This document shows, piece after piece, positions 39,401 to 46,930 of a stretch of 64,000 bases of DNA. A program made the translations under genes and the position numbers. A model generated the notes under the pieces. That model did not search any database, had not been told where the DNA came from, and was given only the letters and a program-made list of their open reading frames with translations. This stretch comes from Ophiura sarsii (taxonomy: Eukaryota > Echinodermata > Ophiuroidea > Amphilepidida > Ophiuridae): NCBI GenBank assembly GCA_035610835.1, contig CM069452.1, forward strand, positions 28,384,143 to 28,448,142. Direction: 5' to 3'. Within the stretch, counting starts at the first letter, position 1. Every line of letters begins with the position of its first letter.

Positions 39401-41097
39401 GGTCCCAATAAAGTCATTAATATGCCCGGCTGCATCAAGTGGGATCTATCTAACGATAATAAAAGGGTAGGTATGCACCAAAACAACTTAAACCTGGTCT
39501 TACTGGTCTAAATAAAGAATAGTCCTTCACGAAAGTATGCTTTGGTGAGACCATTATATTTTTAAATGAACTTCCTTTCAAAAAGGCAATACATTTTAGT
39601 GTCAGAGTGTTAAATCAGCAACTCAAATTTTACTTATGGAAAGATTGGCATTTTTTGGTCTAAACTTAACAAACTATAAACATTTTAAAACCGTCCCTAT
39701 AGAGGAGTGTATTAAGATGGTTTGGTACACTTTCGGCATTGTTAGTACCATAGTGATTTTTGTTACGTTGTCCGAAAATGTTGAGCCAAAAAGTGATTTT
39801 TTTTGTTCAACATTTTTTTAAAAACCCAGCATTTTAGTGAAATTTGATACAAAAAATGGATTCTCTGACTCATTTCTTTTCCAAAAATGTACACTTTTTA
39901 CATGTTCTTCACATTAGGCTAATAGTTCAAAAGTGACAGCACTTGATAAATTTCGATTATTAAATGAGCAAGATGACTCTTTCCACATTAAGCATATTTT
40001 TTCCTAAAAAAAAGTGGCCTAACCCGTTTATAAGTACCTGTGATTGGTCACAGTTGGATTGGGAAGCGCCATTATACAATCAAGGCCAATGGCGGCGGCA
40101 TTTGAAGCCAACTATTAAAAGTGTCTTTATGATTATAGAAATTACAGCCAAATACTGAGTAATCAATGACGTGGAACACGTGCACTTTTTTTTAGGGACA
40201 CCCTGTATGTCAATGAGTGATAAGAGTAAGACCTTACAGATGATGTAGCGAACTAGTTTAAAGGGGCACTAAGAGATCCTTCATGGAGGGAGCCCTCAAT
40301 TTTTTCAGCAGTTGGGTTTTTCATGGTTATGATATATACGAGTAGGCCTACCGTAACTACCACCCAAATTATAGAGCTGAATTTGCAGTATTTCATGTGA
40401 AATTCATGATAGGTTTTGAGTTTCGATGACATCACATCAAAACTACCCAAATTCCTAAAAGGCCACGTGATGGCTTCTTACTAATATTTGTTTCATGTTT
40501 ATTCAAAATAACCTTGAAGACCATGCATCCATGGCTTGTTGCGTGATGCATAGTCATAAAAGCTATAAAGTGCATTCATCCATGATCTGATGATCCAGAG
40601 TTTCCGCCGAACGATCCGAGAGCGTGAGAGAATATCAACGTCTTAAATACCCCAAAAGATTTTCATTTGAACACTATTATACATACTAATACACCATCCC
40701 CCCATATGTGTTAAAAGCTTCAATCAGAGGGTGAAGACCCTACTCATTATGACACATATGTGGTAAAAGTGTGTGACTTTTTTTCGGTCGGTAACTTTTG
40801 ATTACCATGTAAATGTAGTGTAATTAAGCCCCGAATTAAGCTATAGGCCTATATGTATAAGCCAAATAGGCCAATGCAAATAATGACTTCAATTAAACTA
40901 AATCAAACCCGGAAATCAAAGGAACAAAGTGGAGTGGAACTACTACTACTAATAGTATACCAAATGCACTTGACGTACCTACCTTCGACTATTTCCTGCG
41001 TATGAATGGCAGACAGCAGCATCATCAGTCCCATCAGAAACGTTGGCAGCCAAGATGATAAAATAGGCTTATGGATCCTCGTTATGAAGCTAGCCAT
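6421..41097 (-). CDS. BSG: Basigin/neuroplastin-family Ig membrane glycoprotein, whole gene span
   Basis: This minus-strand gene is assembled from separate exons. One of two signal-peptide exons (41097-40983 or 38995-38935) leads to Ig1 (15506-15201), Ig2 (13327-13046), Ig3 (10077-9784), the membrane/tail exon (7240-7105) and a tentative last exon (6445-6421). All junctions have GT-AG sites and compatible phases. The spliced product would be 385 aa with the distal first exon or 367 aa with the proximal one. Three Ig domains match the long basigin/neuroplastin-65 architecture. Family members are cell-surface adhesion proteins and chaperones of monocarboxylate transporters and Ca2+ pumps; that role is family knowledge, not seen here. 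The first intron is 23-25 kb and full of repeats. The family call is firm because of the transmembrane segment. Orthology to basigin rather than neuroplastin is not resolved, and the symbol should be read as family level. Confidence 0.8.
6510..6815. repeat. 21-bp minisatellite in the presumed last intron
   Basis: About 14.5 copies of cacattcctgtcaacattta(t/c). Because 21 is a multiple of three, three frames stay open and would encode HIPVNIY-, SHSCQHL- or INVDRNV-type repeats. These are by-products, not a protein. A t-for-a variant recurs in units 3 and 7, hinting at an 84-bp higher-order unit. Confidence 0.9.
7105..7240 (-). CDS. BSG: Transmembrane and acidic cytoplasmic exon
   Basis: This 136-nt exon starts in phase 1 (acceptor tttaatttgtcag) and ends in phase 2 at donor GTAAGT. 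It reads DRLAALWPFIGIMTEVIILI, then AIIFIHEKCTQGEDLGEDDD and an acidic end. The helix contains the Pro (WPF) and the mid-membrane Glu (TEV) that mark basigin, neuroplastin and embigin. These residues matter for pairing with transporter partners in known members. The IFIxEK segment at the inner leaflet is also a family match, and this exon decides the family call. The tail is short and strongly acidic (EDLGEDDDDEAMEP), like the DDDD stretch of vertebrate basigin. Confidence 0.9.
7241..9783 (-). other. Intron between Ig3 and the membrane exon
   Basis: It holds hAT copy 1 (9019-9410). The rest is AT-rich and without coding signal. Long open frames at 8032-8460 (minus) and 8503-8778 (plus) show no family resemblance. 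Confidence 0.6.
9019..9410 (+). mobile_element. Nonautonomous hAT element (copy 1) of the same family
   Basis: It has a 15-bp perfect terminal inverted repeat, CAAGCATGTGCAACC at 9019 and its complement ending at 9410. It is about 80% alike to 54623-55021 throughout, including MALAAATASKKRKLL at about 9211. It diverges in the middle and lacks the WTEDYF segment. The flanking 8 bp (ttgtatac and tcatggag) do not match, so the TSD is lost. It lies in the intron between Ig3 and the membrane exon. Confidence 0.8.
9784..10077 (-). CDS. BSG: Ig-like domain 3 exon (membrane-proximal)
   Basis: This 294-nt exon is in phase 1-1, with acceptor tttacaattacag and donor GTAAGT. It encodes about 98 residues from GGMELEGPKSVKYTEGERA to HEILLRVRG. 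The Ig hallmarks are RFECKATG, PTFTWTKENG and DRGNFICTATN. ENGT and VNMT are potential N-glycosylation sites. The pattern K-Y-x-E-G-E-x-A-x-F-x-C-K-A-x-G-x-P-x-P-x-x-x-W is the I-set style seen in the membrane-proximal domain of basigin and neuroplastin. It sits directly before the transmembrane exon. Confidence 0.88.
10917..11128. mobile_element. CTGTAAA-ended MITE, third copy (degraded)
   Basis: It starts cactgtaaacatgg, contains aagctgctaccgcgaaaat and aagtgaaatggctgaaaat, and ends near ccactttttatagta. It lies in the intron between Ig2 and Ig3. Confidence 0.55.
12872..13038. mobile_element. CTGTAAA-ended MITE touching the Ig2 splice donor
   Basis: TA flanks (12870-12871 and 13039-13040). 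Ends are CTGTAAAAGTGG and CCACTTGTACAG. Relatives lie at about 1297-1482 and 10917-11128, sharing tttgcgc, gctaccgcgaaaat, and caagtgaaatggctgaaaat-like words. On the minus strand the TA duplicate is intron position +6/+7 of the Ig2 donor. Confidence 0.7.
13046..13327 (-). CDS. BSG: Ig-like domain 2 exon
   Basis: This 282-nt exon is in phase 1-1. The acceptor is aaacatttcag and the donor is GTAGGT. It encodes about 94 residues from VPEIEGDTLIKLGEDLTL to RTSMANVTIG. The Ig residues are Cys in LTLTCKI, Trp in SSVIWRKG, and NAGIYYCVHNY in place of D-x-G-x-Y-x-C. ENNTL-type (NNT) and ANVT are candidate N-glycosylation sites. Oddity: the donor site runs directly into a 167-bp MITE whose TA target duplication occupies intron positions +6 and +7, so a transposon end forms part of the intron start. 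Confidence 0.85.
13328..15200 (-). other. Intron between Ig1 and Ig2
   Basis: AT-rich. A block at about 14330-14620 has repeated aaaacacccctaattt(g) and cg(a/c)ggacat words, similar in style to the interior of the CCCGGG-ended elements. No exon was seen. Confidence 0.55.
15201..15506 (-). CDS. BSG: Ig-like domain 1 exon
   Basis: This 306-nt exon is in phase 1-1. The acceptor (ttctttcaacag) has a good pyrimidine tract and the donor is GTAACG. It encodes about 102 residues from LYVEPASHTG to KLDVFDTK. The Ig hallmarks are present: Cys in YKFTCTAQ, Trp in TLVWQN, and the D-x-G-x-Y-x-C motif as DAGTYSCVH. ANES is a potential N-glycosylation site. The proline run SNPPPTLVW precedes the core Trp. 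One Ig fold per symmetrical phase-1 exon is typical of the Ig superfamily and lets single domains be skipped without a frameshift. In vertebrate basigin and neuroplastin the first of three Ig domains is the alternatively included one. Whether this exon is skipped here cannot be seen. Confidence 0.85.
15784..15912. mobile_element. TA-targeting MITE, 129 bp
   Basis: TA flanks. The perfect 17-bp terminal inverted repeat is GAGCCAATCCACAAAAT. The interior holds a (gact)n stretch. It lies in the long first intron. Confidence 0.8.
18127..18290. repeat. Short inverted-repeat element
   Basis: The segment ttttactaatcaacatttgt near 18136 is the inverse of acaaatgttgattggtgaaa near 18250. Between them lies a palindromic tattccgt / acggaata. 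gtccgggtc occurs just outside both ends and may be a 9-bp direct repeat. Confidence 0.55.
18476..19001. mobile_element. TA-targeting MITE, 526 bp
   Basis: TA flanks (18474-18475 and 19002-19003). The terminal inverted repeat is CAGGCTGTATCAAAA followed, after one mismatch, by GATTTGTAC. AT-rich and noncoding. Confidence 0.75.
19195..19684 (+). pseudogene. L2/CR1-type LINE 3' end
   Basis: The plus strand encodes LLKPYIPTANLRSGSCEFLV followed by VPKRKMKTLGDRAFSITWP, the terminal reverse-transcriptase motif (GDRAFS..AP.LWN) with stops and shifts after it. The 3' tail is diagnostic: a gcgctttgag / aaagcgctctataaatg hairpin followed by a short ATT microsatellite ending at 19684. L2- and CR1-type LINEs end this way. 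Confidence 0.75.
20194..20690. mobile_element. Nonautonomous hAT-like element, 497 bp
   Basis: It is flanked by perfect 8-bp TSDs GTTCCATG (20186-20193 and 20691-20698). Termini are TAGGGCTGTC and, at the other end, ACAGCACTA. The subterminal zones contain multiple gtcgatat / tcgatatc copies on both sides, likely transposase-binding repeats. No coding frame is visible. Confidence 0.85.
22290..22605 (-). repeat. tRNA-derived SINE-like repeat (copy 1)
   Basis: Read on minus, a tRNA-like head has an A-box-like tggtgtagtggggaatt and a B-box-like ggttcaaatcccat (about 22482-22395). The same block, including tatgggctgggtccat, ggtggtaccaac and cagtcgtggtat, recurs at 52690-52950. Cloverleaf pairing is imperfect, so it is not a functional tRNA gene. 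Confidence 0.65.
23080..23700 (-). pseudogene. CR1-like LINE fragment (reverse transcriptase C-terminus)
   Basis: The minus strand carries QQMYFALVRPHLEFACAVWD and RLEAVQRRAARFVTNN, classic CR1/jockey-clade reverse-transcriptase C-terminal signatures. After a frameshift/stop near 23393 the homology continues (RRKNNRLAILYKSLNEQ, RQFHPQRFSIVPTHTDSYKF, then FYPRTIKGWNSL). It is broken and both ends are truncated. It lies inside the tandem-repeat territory at 22.8-24.8 kb. Confidence 0.75.
23684..23740. repeat. 29-bp tandem duplication at the CR1 fragment edge
   Basis: gattattgctgagttcgact...cccagatat is repeated twice in direct tandem, marking the left edge of the LINE homology. Confidence 0.7.
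25364..26178. mobile_element. Fold-back element with gttcagaaatacttt ends
   Basis: The left end gtgttcagaaatactttg followed by G runs and ttggccaa is the inverse of the right end, ttggccaac plus a C run and caaagtatttctgaacat. Both sides then carry series of ggggggtcaaaaaagtt. The 500-bp middle is unrelated. No TSD is evident. Confidence 0.6.
26520..28660. repeat. Cluster of three related hairpin elements in AT-rich DNA
   Basis: A stem of over 40 bp lies at about 26561-26664 (gatacacaaa..., with the inner arms gagttttaaaaa). A second lies at about 27223-27327 (cagtgaaaattgg / ccaattttcactg). A third, shorter one lies at about 28412-28500 (aaaaatcggatga / tcatccgattttt). All are bordered by cattattatg..gagaatctgac or its inverse. 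The DNA between 26700 and 27130 is nearly pure A/T homopolymers. Confidence 0.65.
29447..30144. mobile_element. TA-targeting Tc1/mariner-like nonautonomous element, 698 bp
   Basis: TA flanks (29445-29446 and 30145-30146) surround a terminal inverted repeat of about 39 bp beginning CAGGGTGACCCAGAAAATG. The CAGGGTG start is common in Tc1/mariner relatives. No transposase remains. Confidence 0.8.
30254..30419. mobile_element. hAT-like MITE, 166 bp
   Basis: The 8-bp TSD CTATAAAG occurs at 30246-30253 and 30420-30427. The perfect 16-bp terminal inverted repeat is CAAGCCTCGATTTAAG. The inner part has gggagct / agctccc inverted segments, so the whole unit can fold back. Confidence 0.85.
31626..32020. 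mobile_element. Harbinger-like MITE, 395 bp
   Basis: The 3-bp TSD TAA lies at 31623-31625 and 32021-32023. The terminal inverted repeat starts GGCCAAATAAAA and continues imperfectly with catgtttagcgtcc. The GGC start plus a TWA target is the PIF/Harbinger pattern. Confidence 0.7.
34055..34319. mobile_element. hAT-like MITE, 265 bp
   Basis: Termini are CAGGGCTGGAAAAA at the left and TTTTTCCAGCCCTT at the right. Flanking octamers CACCCGGG (34047-34054) and CTCCTGGG (34320-34327) agree at 6 of 8 positions, consistent with an aged 8-bp TSD. No coding content was seen. Confidence 0.65.
34737..35226. mobile_element. TTAA-targeting MITE (copy 1)
   Basis: TTAA lies on both sides (34733-34736 and 35227-35230). 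The terminal inverted repeat of about 23 bp begins AGGTCAACCAAAATGG. The TTAA target and AGG start suggest Kolobok- or piggyBac-type mobilisation. No transposase is present. A partial inverted copy follows at about 35340-35870. Confidence 0.75.
35340..35870. mobile_element. Inverted, diverged copy of the TTAA-targeting MITE
   Basis: Read on the minus strand, it repeats the order of 34737-35226. Shared words include tattgtccagggaaaa, ccagtgtttctttttagtgt, gttactcccaact-like and aggtcgata. The outer ends are degraded, and at 35865 it passes into the left arm of the large inverted duplication. Confidence 0.65.
35865..37669. repeat. Large near-perfect inverted duplication with Harbinger-like ends inside
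   Basis: The left arm 35865-36431 and right arm 37216-37669 are inverted copies with very few differences, apart from about 113 bp (roughly 36121-36236) missing from the right arm. Both arms contain ggccaaataaaa, cgtccccgcccgcttcc and a G-run block. The loop is about 780 bp of AT-rich DNA. The identity extends some 130 bp outside the GGCCAAATAAA termini, so the duplicated unit is larger than one transposon. Confidence 0.85.
37665..38303. mobile_element. MITE with long terminal inverted repeat
   Basis: The left end aagtgtaggggatattaggc is matched by its complement at the right (about 38273-38303), with A/T runs inside. It abuts the right arm of the large inverted duplication. The interior contains a duplicated aagaagttacaagcaacact (about 37769 and 37799) and an 'aacatggtgcta' tandem duplication near 38042 and 38083. 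Confidence 0.6.
38935..38995 (-). CDS. BSG: Proximal alternative first coding exon with signal peptide
   Basis: The 61-nt coding part reads MGLLRYSVAVLVVVFGFTNA, a textbook short signal peptide: Arg near the start, a VAVLVVVFGF core, and a T-N-A end suited to signal-peptidase cleavage. It ends GCAC|GTAAGT, a consensus donor, leaving one base (phase 1). Joining to Ig1 gives Gln-Leu-Tyr-Val-Glu at the mature N-terminus. In-frame stops lie upstream of the Met. It lies about 2 kb downstream of the other signal-peptide exon, so the two are probably mutually exclusive first exons used by different promoters. Confidence 0.75.
38996..40982 (-). other. Region between the two alternative first exons
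   Basis: It should contain the proximal promoter just above 38995. No clear TATA box was identified. A mariner-like end (agggacaccctgta, about 40193-40206) marks a degraded TA-targeting element. gggtgtccc ends also occur at about 41784 and 45812. Confidence 0.5.
40983..41097 (-). CDS. BSG: Distal first coding exon with signal peptide
   Basis: This exon encodes a 38-residue N-terminus beginning MASFITRIHKP, followed by a hydrophobic core (LPTFLMGLMMLLSA) and a small-residue-rich end, IHTQEIVE. It looks like a signal peptide with a longish n-region. The exon ends GTCGAAG at a consensus donor GTAGGT, leaving one base (phase 1) that would form Glu with the AA opening the Ig1 exon. An in-frame upstream Met (41142) would add 15 residues (MIACFKNIIIWFAYK). 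I chose the inner Met because the peptide then has a standard signal-peptide layout. It could instead be the first exon of an unseen separate Ig gene, but no other phase-1 partner was found downstream in the window. Confidence 0.6.
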
Positions 41098-41598
41098 TTT
41101 GTAAGCGAACCAAATAATAATGTTTTTAAAACACGCAATCAAACGAATCCAATGGGATTATTAGACTCAAGGCCTATTGAATAATTTCCGAGGGGGGCTT
41201 TAGATTGCAAATTTAGAACTAGACTTTTAAGCTGTTATAAAATAGACTATATACGATAGTGAAGTGACGTTACGTTTAATCAGTCAAGAAGTAAGAAAAC
41301 AAAATATTGAAATAATGTTATTTACAATTTACGTTGAGGTTGAGTTGGTGGGACTTATCCCCCTGCCCCCTCCATTGACGCACAGCGGCTCTTTTATACT
41401 AATAGTTTAAATCAAAATTAAGCATTTTGCCAGTTGATCCAAAAGCGCAGTCCCCCCCCCCCCCCCGTTTTATCATTTCCTTGACTTACTTCCGGCCAAG
41501 CCAGTAGCCACACTATAAACCAAACCAAGTATCGCTTTCACTTCAGATCCATTGTTCAATTACAAGAGTTAAATCGTACGAGTTTGACAACAAAATAT

Positions 41599-41700
41599 CG
41601 TCAGCCTGCTTTGATAATTGCCTAACTCATTTGTTCTAGTTTTTAAGAAAACAACAAAAATATGAAAAGTGAGTTAGGCAATAATCGATGCAGGCTGACG
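41599..41700. repeat. 102-bp hairpin
   Basis: The left arm cgtcagcctgc...ttgcctaactca and the right arm tgagttaggcaa...gcaggctgacg pair over about 31 bp with few mismatches around a loop of about 40 nt. It could be a small MITE or a hairpin RNA locus. It lies about 0.5 kb upstream of the distal first exon. Confidence 0.6.
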
Positions 41701-42260
41701 AATGGTGAATAGCACCGTGAATATTATAGTTCATGTGAACCGCGCTATATATAATTGCCACCGTGCACTGATTTTAATACAGGTGTCCCATAAAAATGTT
41801 TGGGAAAAACTTTTTGTTAAAAATGCCCCCAAAAATACACATGGTGGTCATTTATGATTTACCTTTTATTTTCCTTTTCACTCTACGAAAAAATGAGTTA
41901 GAGTGCATAAAACGAGGGCTAGCTTTTAAAATGCATGAAGTGATTCTATATTTTTGTCTCTATGGGATAGGCCTGGTGGGATGAGTCTCAGGATAGGAAT
42001 TCGGTTTAATTATATATAATGATGGGTCCGGGCTGGGGTCCGAGATGGGACTGGCCAATGATAATAGCCCAATAGGCCTACTAGCCCAGTTTTCCCAGAT
42101 TTGCCCAATATGTTTATCTTGAATTAAAGTTCTAGAAACACTTGTGGGTCAACTATCTACTAGTACTACAGTACTACACCCTCTCTATGATACAGTCTCG
42201 CTGTACTCCATACCGGTGTGTGCTGGTGGTGTGTACCTTTTAGCAAAGCAGGCTGCCAAC

Positions 42261-42555
42261 CCGGGGTGGGGGGGGGGGGTACTCGGATTTGGTTTGGTCG
42301 GGGGTGTGCCGCTGGAGATTCAAAACCCCTACCCATTTCTAAGGGTCATTTTTAGGGTTTTGCTTCATTTTAGACCAAATTTTCGCGAAAATATACCTAA
42401 TTTTGGCAAATTTTGGCGAAAATAGAAAAACAGGACCCATGTCTAAGGATTTTTCAGTTGAAAAGCCTACCCATTGCTAAGGATGTCTCATGAAAAACGA
42501 CGGCACTGGAGCGGCACGTCCCCGTATGGCTTACATACGTGAGTACCCCTCCCGG
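42261..42555. mobile_element. CCCGGG-ended element (copy 3), 295 bp
   Basis: The direct repeat GCTGCCAAC (8-9 bp) lies at 42252-42260 and 42556-42564. The left end is ccggggtgg plus a G run and tactc. The right end is gagtacccctcccgg. Inside are repeated 'ctacccatt(t/g)ctaagg' and 'ttttggcgaaaat' segments. The TSD and termini link it to the other two copies, although the interior is diverged. Confidence 0.75.
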
Positions 42556-43404
42556 GCTGCCAACTCTCGATTTGCAAGAAGTTAAACCCTGTCATGGTTT
42601 AAACAAGCTATCTTTTAAGTAATTTGCCCAGTCTGGTCACTGGTATGACTGGTGTCTGTATAATATTGAAACAAAAACGTATAAGGCGCAAACACCAAAG
42701 AAATGTAAGGGGTGATCCTGAATGCACCAATGCCACGTTTTCAAGGGTTCGTCTGAAACTGGAGTAAAAATAAGATGGCACCATTAATTGCGACTCGTGG
42801 TAGCGTGTCGGCCTAAATTATCATAACAGATAATCCAAATTCTGTCTAATAGCAACCATTAGCTCAAACAACTGGTAGCTGGATGTCTTATTTTAAAAGA
42901 TTTTTCTTTAATAAATTGTCTTATCTTTAAAAGACCTATCAATATCAATTAACATAAAAATGTGATATGATATGGCAAATCATCCTAATAAACTTTGACC
43001 TGAAAAGGGTAACTTTTGACCTGGCCTATAACAATATAAATGTTTACAAACCGTATATGCTCTGGAATCACTGGCTTCTGTGCGATAGTAGTAGCTCGGG
43101 TCGATTTGGATGTCTAAAGATGGAACGATCAGCGAGTCTTGATTCGGTGTAGATGCTCTTCATGGTCTAGCTTTATTTGCTCGATTTCGACCAATAATTT
43201 TAACCTGCACTCATAGTGCTCGAATACCTTATTAGCATGCAATTGCTAATACACCTTTTCAATAATTGCATCAAAATGCTCGTTACCATGGTTACCTTAC
43301 AAGACTCGACAAACTTTAGACGGACAATTCCTTTTTCGACATAATTATTTATATTTATTCATCAATATAAACATGTCAATAATAATCACGAGCTGCATAG
43401 AAAG

Positions 43405-43436
<32 letters not shown>

Positions 43437-45389
43437 TAAATAATCTTAATTTACTACTATCACACATATAGCCAATAACTTAATAAGGTCAAGTTACCAG
43501 ATTAGAATTTATAATATTTGCCGTAGAAATGAGAACTGAATTTTATAAACATGTTAACTTTCCTAAGCAAGAACTAGTTCCAAAACATAAAATCTGGCTA
43601 TTTCTATAGCCTAAAAGACTCAATCTCAACATACTTCAACTTCCTACAACTTTGTTTACATAACACAGCTGATCGTCTCAATTCTCACGATTAGCATAAT
43701 TAATTGAGTCACGTGCGTGCATTTGCGTAACAACGACCTCAGCATGACCTCCAGTCATTCACTGTCGATCTTCGCACTGTGTGGATTTATAAACATATAA
43801 AATCGATTGTGAAGTTCTTGCTTTTAGAAGTCAACTGTTCATAATGTGAATGTGTAATTATTTAAGTGGGACCTTTTGCTGTATGCTCATTGCTATGGGT
43901 TAGGAATATCCATGATGAAATTCAGTGTAGGCTATGAGGTAAGGAAAATCAGCGTTTTATTAGTAAGCTTTTTATGCTCGCGCTAACTAACAAGTTTAAT
44001 AATAATTTATAGGAAAGTTTCCAACGAGCAACACTTCCCAAAACAAAATATAGGCCTTAACCAACAACTGAATTTCACCTTGAATTAATATAATGTGTCT
44101 TTAGAGTTTAACCCTGGGATCTGTTAATGGAAGAAGTTTCAATGGTCAGAACAGCGGTTTAAAGCGCTGGCGTCCCAGAGACAACTTCCACCAACACACA
44201 ACGAGGAGAATTTCACCAATGTACTGTCCGGTTATTAAGCCGTCGAGTTTAAACCTGGTTAGATCCCCAATGGCAATGGTTACCTGCCCGCTCGGGTTGT
44301 AAAACCTTTACGAAGCTGGGCCATGCCATCCGTGAACTAGGTTACCGGCACTCAGTAGGATTTGAAACCCACCAAGAGCTAGGCCTAACTCACGCCGTTG
44401 CTCCCCCAGGTCATGAACTTGAGGATTTCGGGTTTCACTAGCCAATTTCCTCGCGTTCACCCCTAGTCGACTAGAGCACAAGAGAGCGTACCTTCTGGTA
44501 TGCTGGCCAAAGCACAACTGAACTTTTTCTGACAAGCTCGCCTATTTATTTCAAGATTTGCGGGCTCCAACTTTTTGTGGGCGTAACTAGCAAATACAGC
44601 AATCTGATTGGCAATTACGTGACATGTGACACTGTCTTGCCCAAATCTATATCTAGAAACACTAACGCTGATAAATGCTACAATAATTTACATCTTATTT
44701 TGATGATAAAACGAACAATTATCAATAATATTGTTGACCCAAAGTGAATATTAAATGTGTGAAACAAGCTCTTTTTAATGAGCTAACTCCCCACTTCAGA
44801 AATTATTGTTACACGAAAATTGCATGATTTGAGAATCTCCCATGTAAATTCAATGGGTGCCGAATTTGGAGACTTTTACAACATCGCGGACAGACGTAAT
44901 TTTTGGTATTAAAATACTAAATTTGGTAATAAAGAATAAAGCTAGCGAAATATCCTAAGTCCTGAAAGATGCTATGACTGTCCAACTATTCCCATATCCA
45001 AAGTTGGAATCTCTAATAAAATCGGGGATGATTTATTGGACTTTTTATAGCCAAGATTTGACAAGGCAGTTCCGAAAAGACGCGAGCGCAGACGGTAACA
45101 AAAGGGGCTAAAATGGACCAAATCCGAACGGCATTGAATTATACATGGTTCTAATATTATAATGTTGTAAAGGCATGCCTTCTGCATCCTTGACAGGGAT
45201 AATCTAGCTATGAGAGGCAATTAAATTCCTAACACGGGCTGTCTCAAGCTAGTCCTGCCTAATCTGAATATTTTGAAGAAAGCCTACAAAATACGAAAAT
45301 CGACTCCCGTTACAATATAGTCACCAATTTCAGTAGGGGTGTATGTGATTGGCTGAGGTCCATGATATTGGTGTAGGGGGATTGGTGAA

Positions 45390-45390
<1 letters not shown>

Positions 45391-45441
<51 letters not shown>
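45391..45441 (+). repeat. 51-bp poly(G) run
   Basis: Uninterrupted G run, the longest of seven such tracts. The others are G at 464-492, 43404-43433 and 47956-47997, and C at 773-796, 21654-21682 and 24854-24882. Exact lengths may suffer from sequencing error. Confidence 0.9.
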
Positions 45442-46314
45442 CTGAAGGGCTGAAGAGAGGCTCTGAAGCAGAGCTAATGAATGTGATGAGATGGGAATTT
45501 ATGGAATGGGATGGATGGTGATACGATATATGAGTCTGATATGAGCATCGTATACGTATAAACCATGTCATTTACTAGTTGTACAATGGATCAACAAACC
45601 AGAAAATGACATGGTTAACATCAATACTTTTCATTCATAAACATTGTAAATCATCTAACAATAACATGAGCAAAGTGGTATTCCTCTTAATTCTTGTACA
45701 AATCATTAATAGCTATCATAATCCACACATTTGATGTAGGAAAGTAGTGTAGAAAAGCACCAATGTAAGTGCGTTGATACCAATTAATCAAGGTTTAAAA
45801 CCAATCATATACCGGGTGTCCCTAAAAAAATTGCGCACATGTTTACCCAATTTGTTGACCATGAAGTTCTAACATTTGGAGTAAGATGTTAACATATATT
45901 GAAAGACTAAACACCTGGCTTTCATGCAGGTGCTGCTTATTTCATCTGATTCAGATTTGTCAATCTTGAGATATGGACAATTATCTATATAGCACTATAC
46001 CCAGAATCGATGTTGTGCCACTTTACAGTTTCAAAGATTTACTCAAGATCATGAAGATACAACTTCCACTTGTACGATTGCCCTTCACCAGTGTTATGCA
46101 AAATAAAATGTTTGCATTGAGATTGAATAGGTTTAAATAATAAAATGAGTGCCTGTGTATCCAAGCAGAGCTGAACTTTATAAAGATGGTGTTTGTTACA
46201 TAATTCGAACCAGTCCTTTTGACGAGGTTTCACAAAATGTTATTGGTTCTGGTTCTGGTTTCGTAATCAGCACCGCCTCCAATGAGTATCACGCCGATGG
46301 TGGGTCAGGGTGCT

Positions 46315-46620
46315 GCTTAGATGTGCTGGTATAAATGGTCTTTGAGTCTTTTCTTGAACGGGTTGGTGTAGAAGGTGCATTAACAACAGTGGCGGGCAGG
46401 GCATTCCAATCCATGGGTTTCTGTAAATCTCAGTGTCTTTGCTTCCAATTGCTTATATCTTGCTTTGTGGATCCTAGTGCTTCTTGCTGGCACCAGACGT
46501 TATTGGGCCTAACGTTTCAAAACAAGACAGACGTCCGTATGGCTGGGTGCGGCCTCATGATTTTTATTAGAAGAGGGTGTTCATGTTCTTAAATATCATG
46601 AAACGAGAAGTTCAGCAGAA
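46315..46620 (-). pseudogene. CR1-like LINE fragment, degenerate
   Basis: The minus strand shows WNALPATVVNAPS and, after a one-base shift, PFKKRLKDHLYQHI followed by a stop. This is the C-terminal end of a CR1/L2-type reverse transcriptase (W N x L P ... V V N A x S ... F K x R L). Upstream, TRIHKARYKQLEAKTLRFT is a degraded version of the preceding motif. It is short, shifted and without a recognisable 3' tail. Confidence 0.55.
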
Positions 46621-46679
46621 GTCACCAGAGAGTTTGCCATTCATTTCGCAAACACTCACGAACCATTTAGGAATACACC

Positions 46680-46930
46680 TACACTGAATCCGGTTGTGTA
46701 AAAAAGACGTTACACAACCCCACTGTTTAACATATGAACCTAGCAACCAGTTGTTTAAAAAAAAGTACACAACTTGTGTAAAATGTTGCACATCCTTTGT
46801 GGTGAAAGTTTACAAGAAGTTGTGTGAACATTTACACAATTGTGTAATTTTTTAAACAATAGTTGCTAGGTTCATTGAACAGTGTTGTGTAATTTTCTTA
46901 CACAACCGATTTTAGCTAGACTTACAGTGT
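46680..46930. mobile_element. Fold-back MITE with ggttgtgtaa motifs
   Basis: The left end tacactgaatccggttgtgt and the right end acaaccgattttagctagac ... cagtgta are inverted. The inner gaacctagcaac / gttgctaggttc also pair. The unit can fold over most of its length, and TA at both ends suggests a TA-targeting element. Confidence 0.55.

Noticed and set aside
44308..44535. Possible first exon in a GC-richer patch
   Set aside because: No splice partner, no domain and no conserved motif could be identified.
45284..45571. Proline-rich minus-strand frame
   Set aside because: The prolines are the translation of the 51-bp G run.
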